DNA from: Lumbricus rubellus
Lineage: Eukaryota > Annelida > Clitellata > Crassiclitellata > Lumbricidae
Direction: 5' to 3'
Length of the DNA stretch: 64,000 nucleotides
Assembly (NCBI GenBank): GCA_945859605.1
Contig: OX243822.1
Location: 3,222,879-3,286,878 of the forward strand
Shown here piece after piece: positions 62,775-64,000 of this stretch. Each line of letters begins with the position of its first letter. Within the stretch, counting starts at the first letter, position 1. The position numbers were made by a program, and so were the translations under genes. The notes beneath the pieces were generated by a model that did not search any database, was not told where the DNA came from, and was given only the letters and a program-made list of their open reading frames with translations.

Positions 62775-62935
62775 TCAACCACGGTTGGACGAGTCTCCGG
62801 ACTTCGACTGCTGCAACTTCGATGTCTTCGAGTGTTTCCGCTTCTCCCAGTTGACCGTCTGAACTTCAAGGGAAGCGAGTTCGGCAATGCGCTTCTGGAA
62901 GGCATAGCTTGTTCCAGGGAAAGGATCTGGATAGG
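62775..62935 (-). CDS. Probable terminal coding exon of an unidentified gene
   Basis: On the minus strand a pyrimidine-rich acceptor (CTTTTTCTCTCTTCCAG) is followed by a frame of 53 codons beginning YPDPFPGTSYAFQKRIAELA and ending at TGA (62775-62777). Composition is protein-like, with a conserved-looking Pro/Gly/aromatic start and a Lys/Ser-rich C-terminus. The upstream exon must lie beyond 62936, perhaps outside the window. I do not recognise the family. Confidence 0.5.

Positions 62936-64000
<1,065 letters not shown>

Overview
The window is nuclear DNA of an animal. It has intron-bearing genes with GT-AG splice sites, tRNA-derived SINEs, LINE fragments of CR1/L2 type, many short hAT-type elements with 8-bp target duplications, long microsatellites and a satellite array. 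The repeat landscape, a scattered palindromic octamer TAGGCCTA and the intact Polinton-type virus suggest a marine invertebrate, possibly an echinoderm. That placement is inference; no marker gene fixes the species.

Layout. (1) 63-4717, minus strand: the first six coding exons of DPAGT1 (ALG7), the first enzyme of N-glycan precursor synthesis; the gene runs off the left edge. (2) 6195-58596, plus strand: a tandem array of four paralogous seven-transmembrane receptors. Copy A (6195-8775) is degenerate, with a frameshift and no TM6-TM7 exon. Copies B (13430-16874), C (28082-48092) and D (53465-58596) each assemble into a full 7TM protein with shared exon phases, a variable cytoplasmic tail and a conserved C-terminal end. 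(3) About 30.4-46.1 kb: a Polinton/Maverick (adintovirus-like) element lying inside the first mapped intron of receptor C. (4) 58.6-64 kb: mostly repeats, plus one probable terminal coding exon on the minus strand (62775-62935).

The Polinton carries a leftward integrase and PLA2-like capsid gene, then a rightward set: packaging ATPase, penton-like capsid protein, a pVI-like hydrophobic protein, a dUTPase-fold-like protein, a gene split by an in-frame stop, a small basic protein, the major capsid protein, a SAP/NUMOD1 protein, protein-primed-type DNA polymerase B, an adenain-like protease and two tail-fibre-like genes. The fibre genes share stems but end in unrelated heads, one discoidin-like and one C1q-like. 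A tandem duplication of about 1.03 kb has copied the integrase/PLA2/ATPase junction, and several genes end in short tandem duplications of their own 3' ends. Most open frames are intact, so the insertion looks young, although no right terminal repeat matching the left end could be found.

The most notable points are the head-swapped fibre pair, a probable -1 frameshift joining the PLA2 and integrase frames, an AT-rich TATA-like motif directly abutting nearly every viral start codon, the receptor tails made of paralog-specific 12-bp minisatellites, and a SINE and LINE that share a 3' tail.
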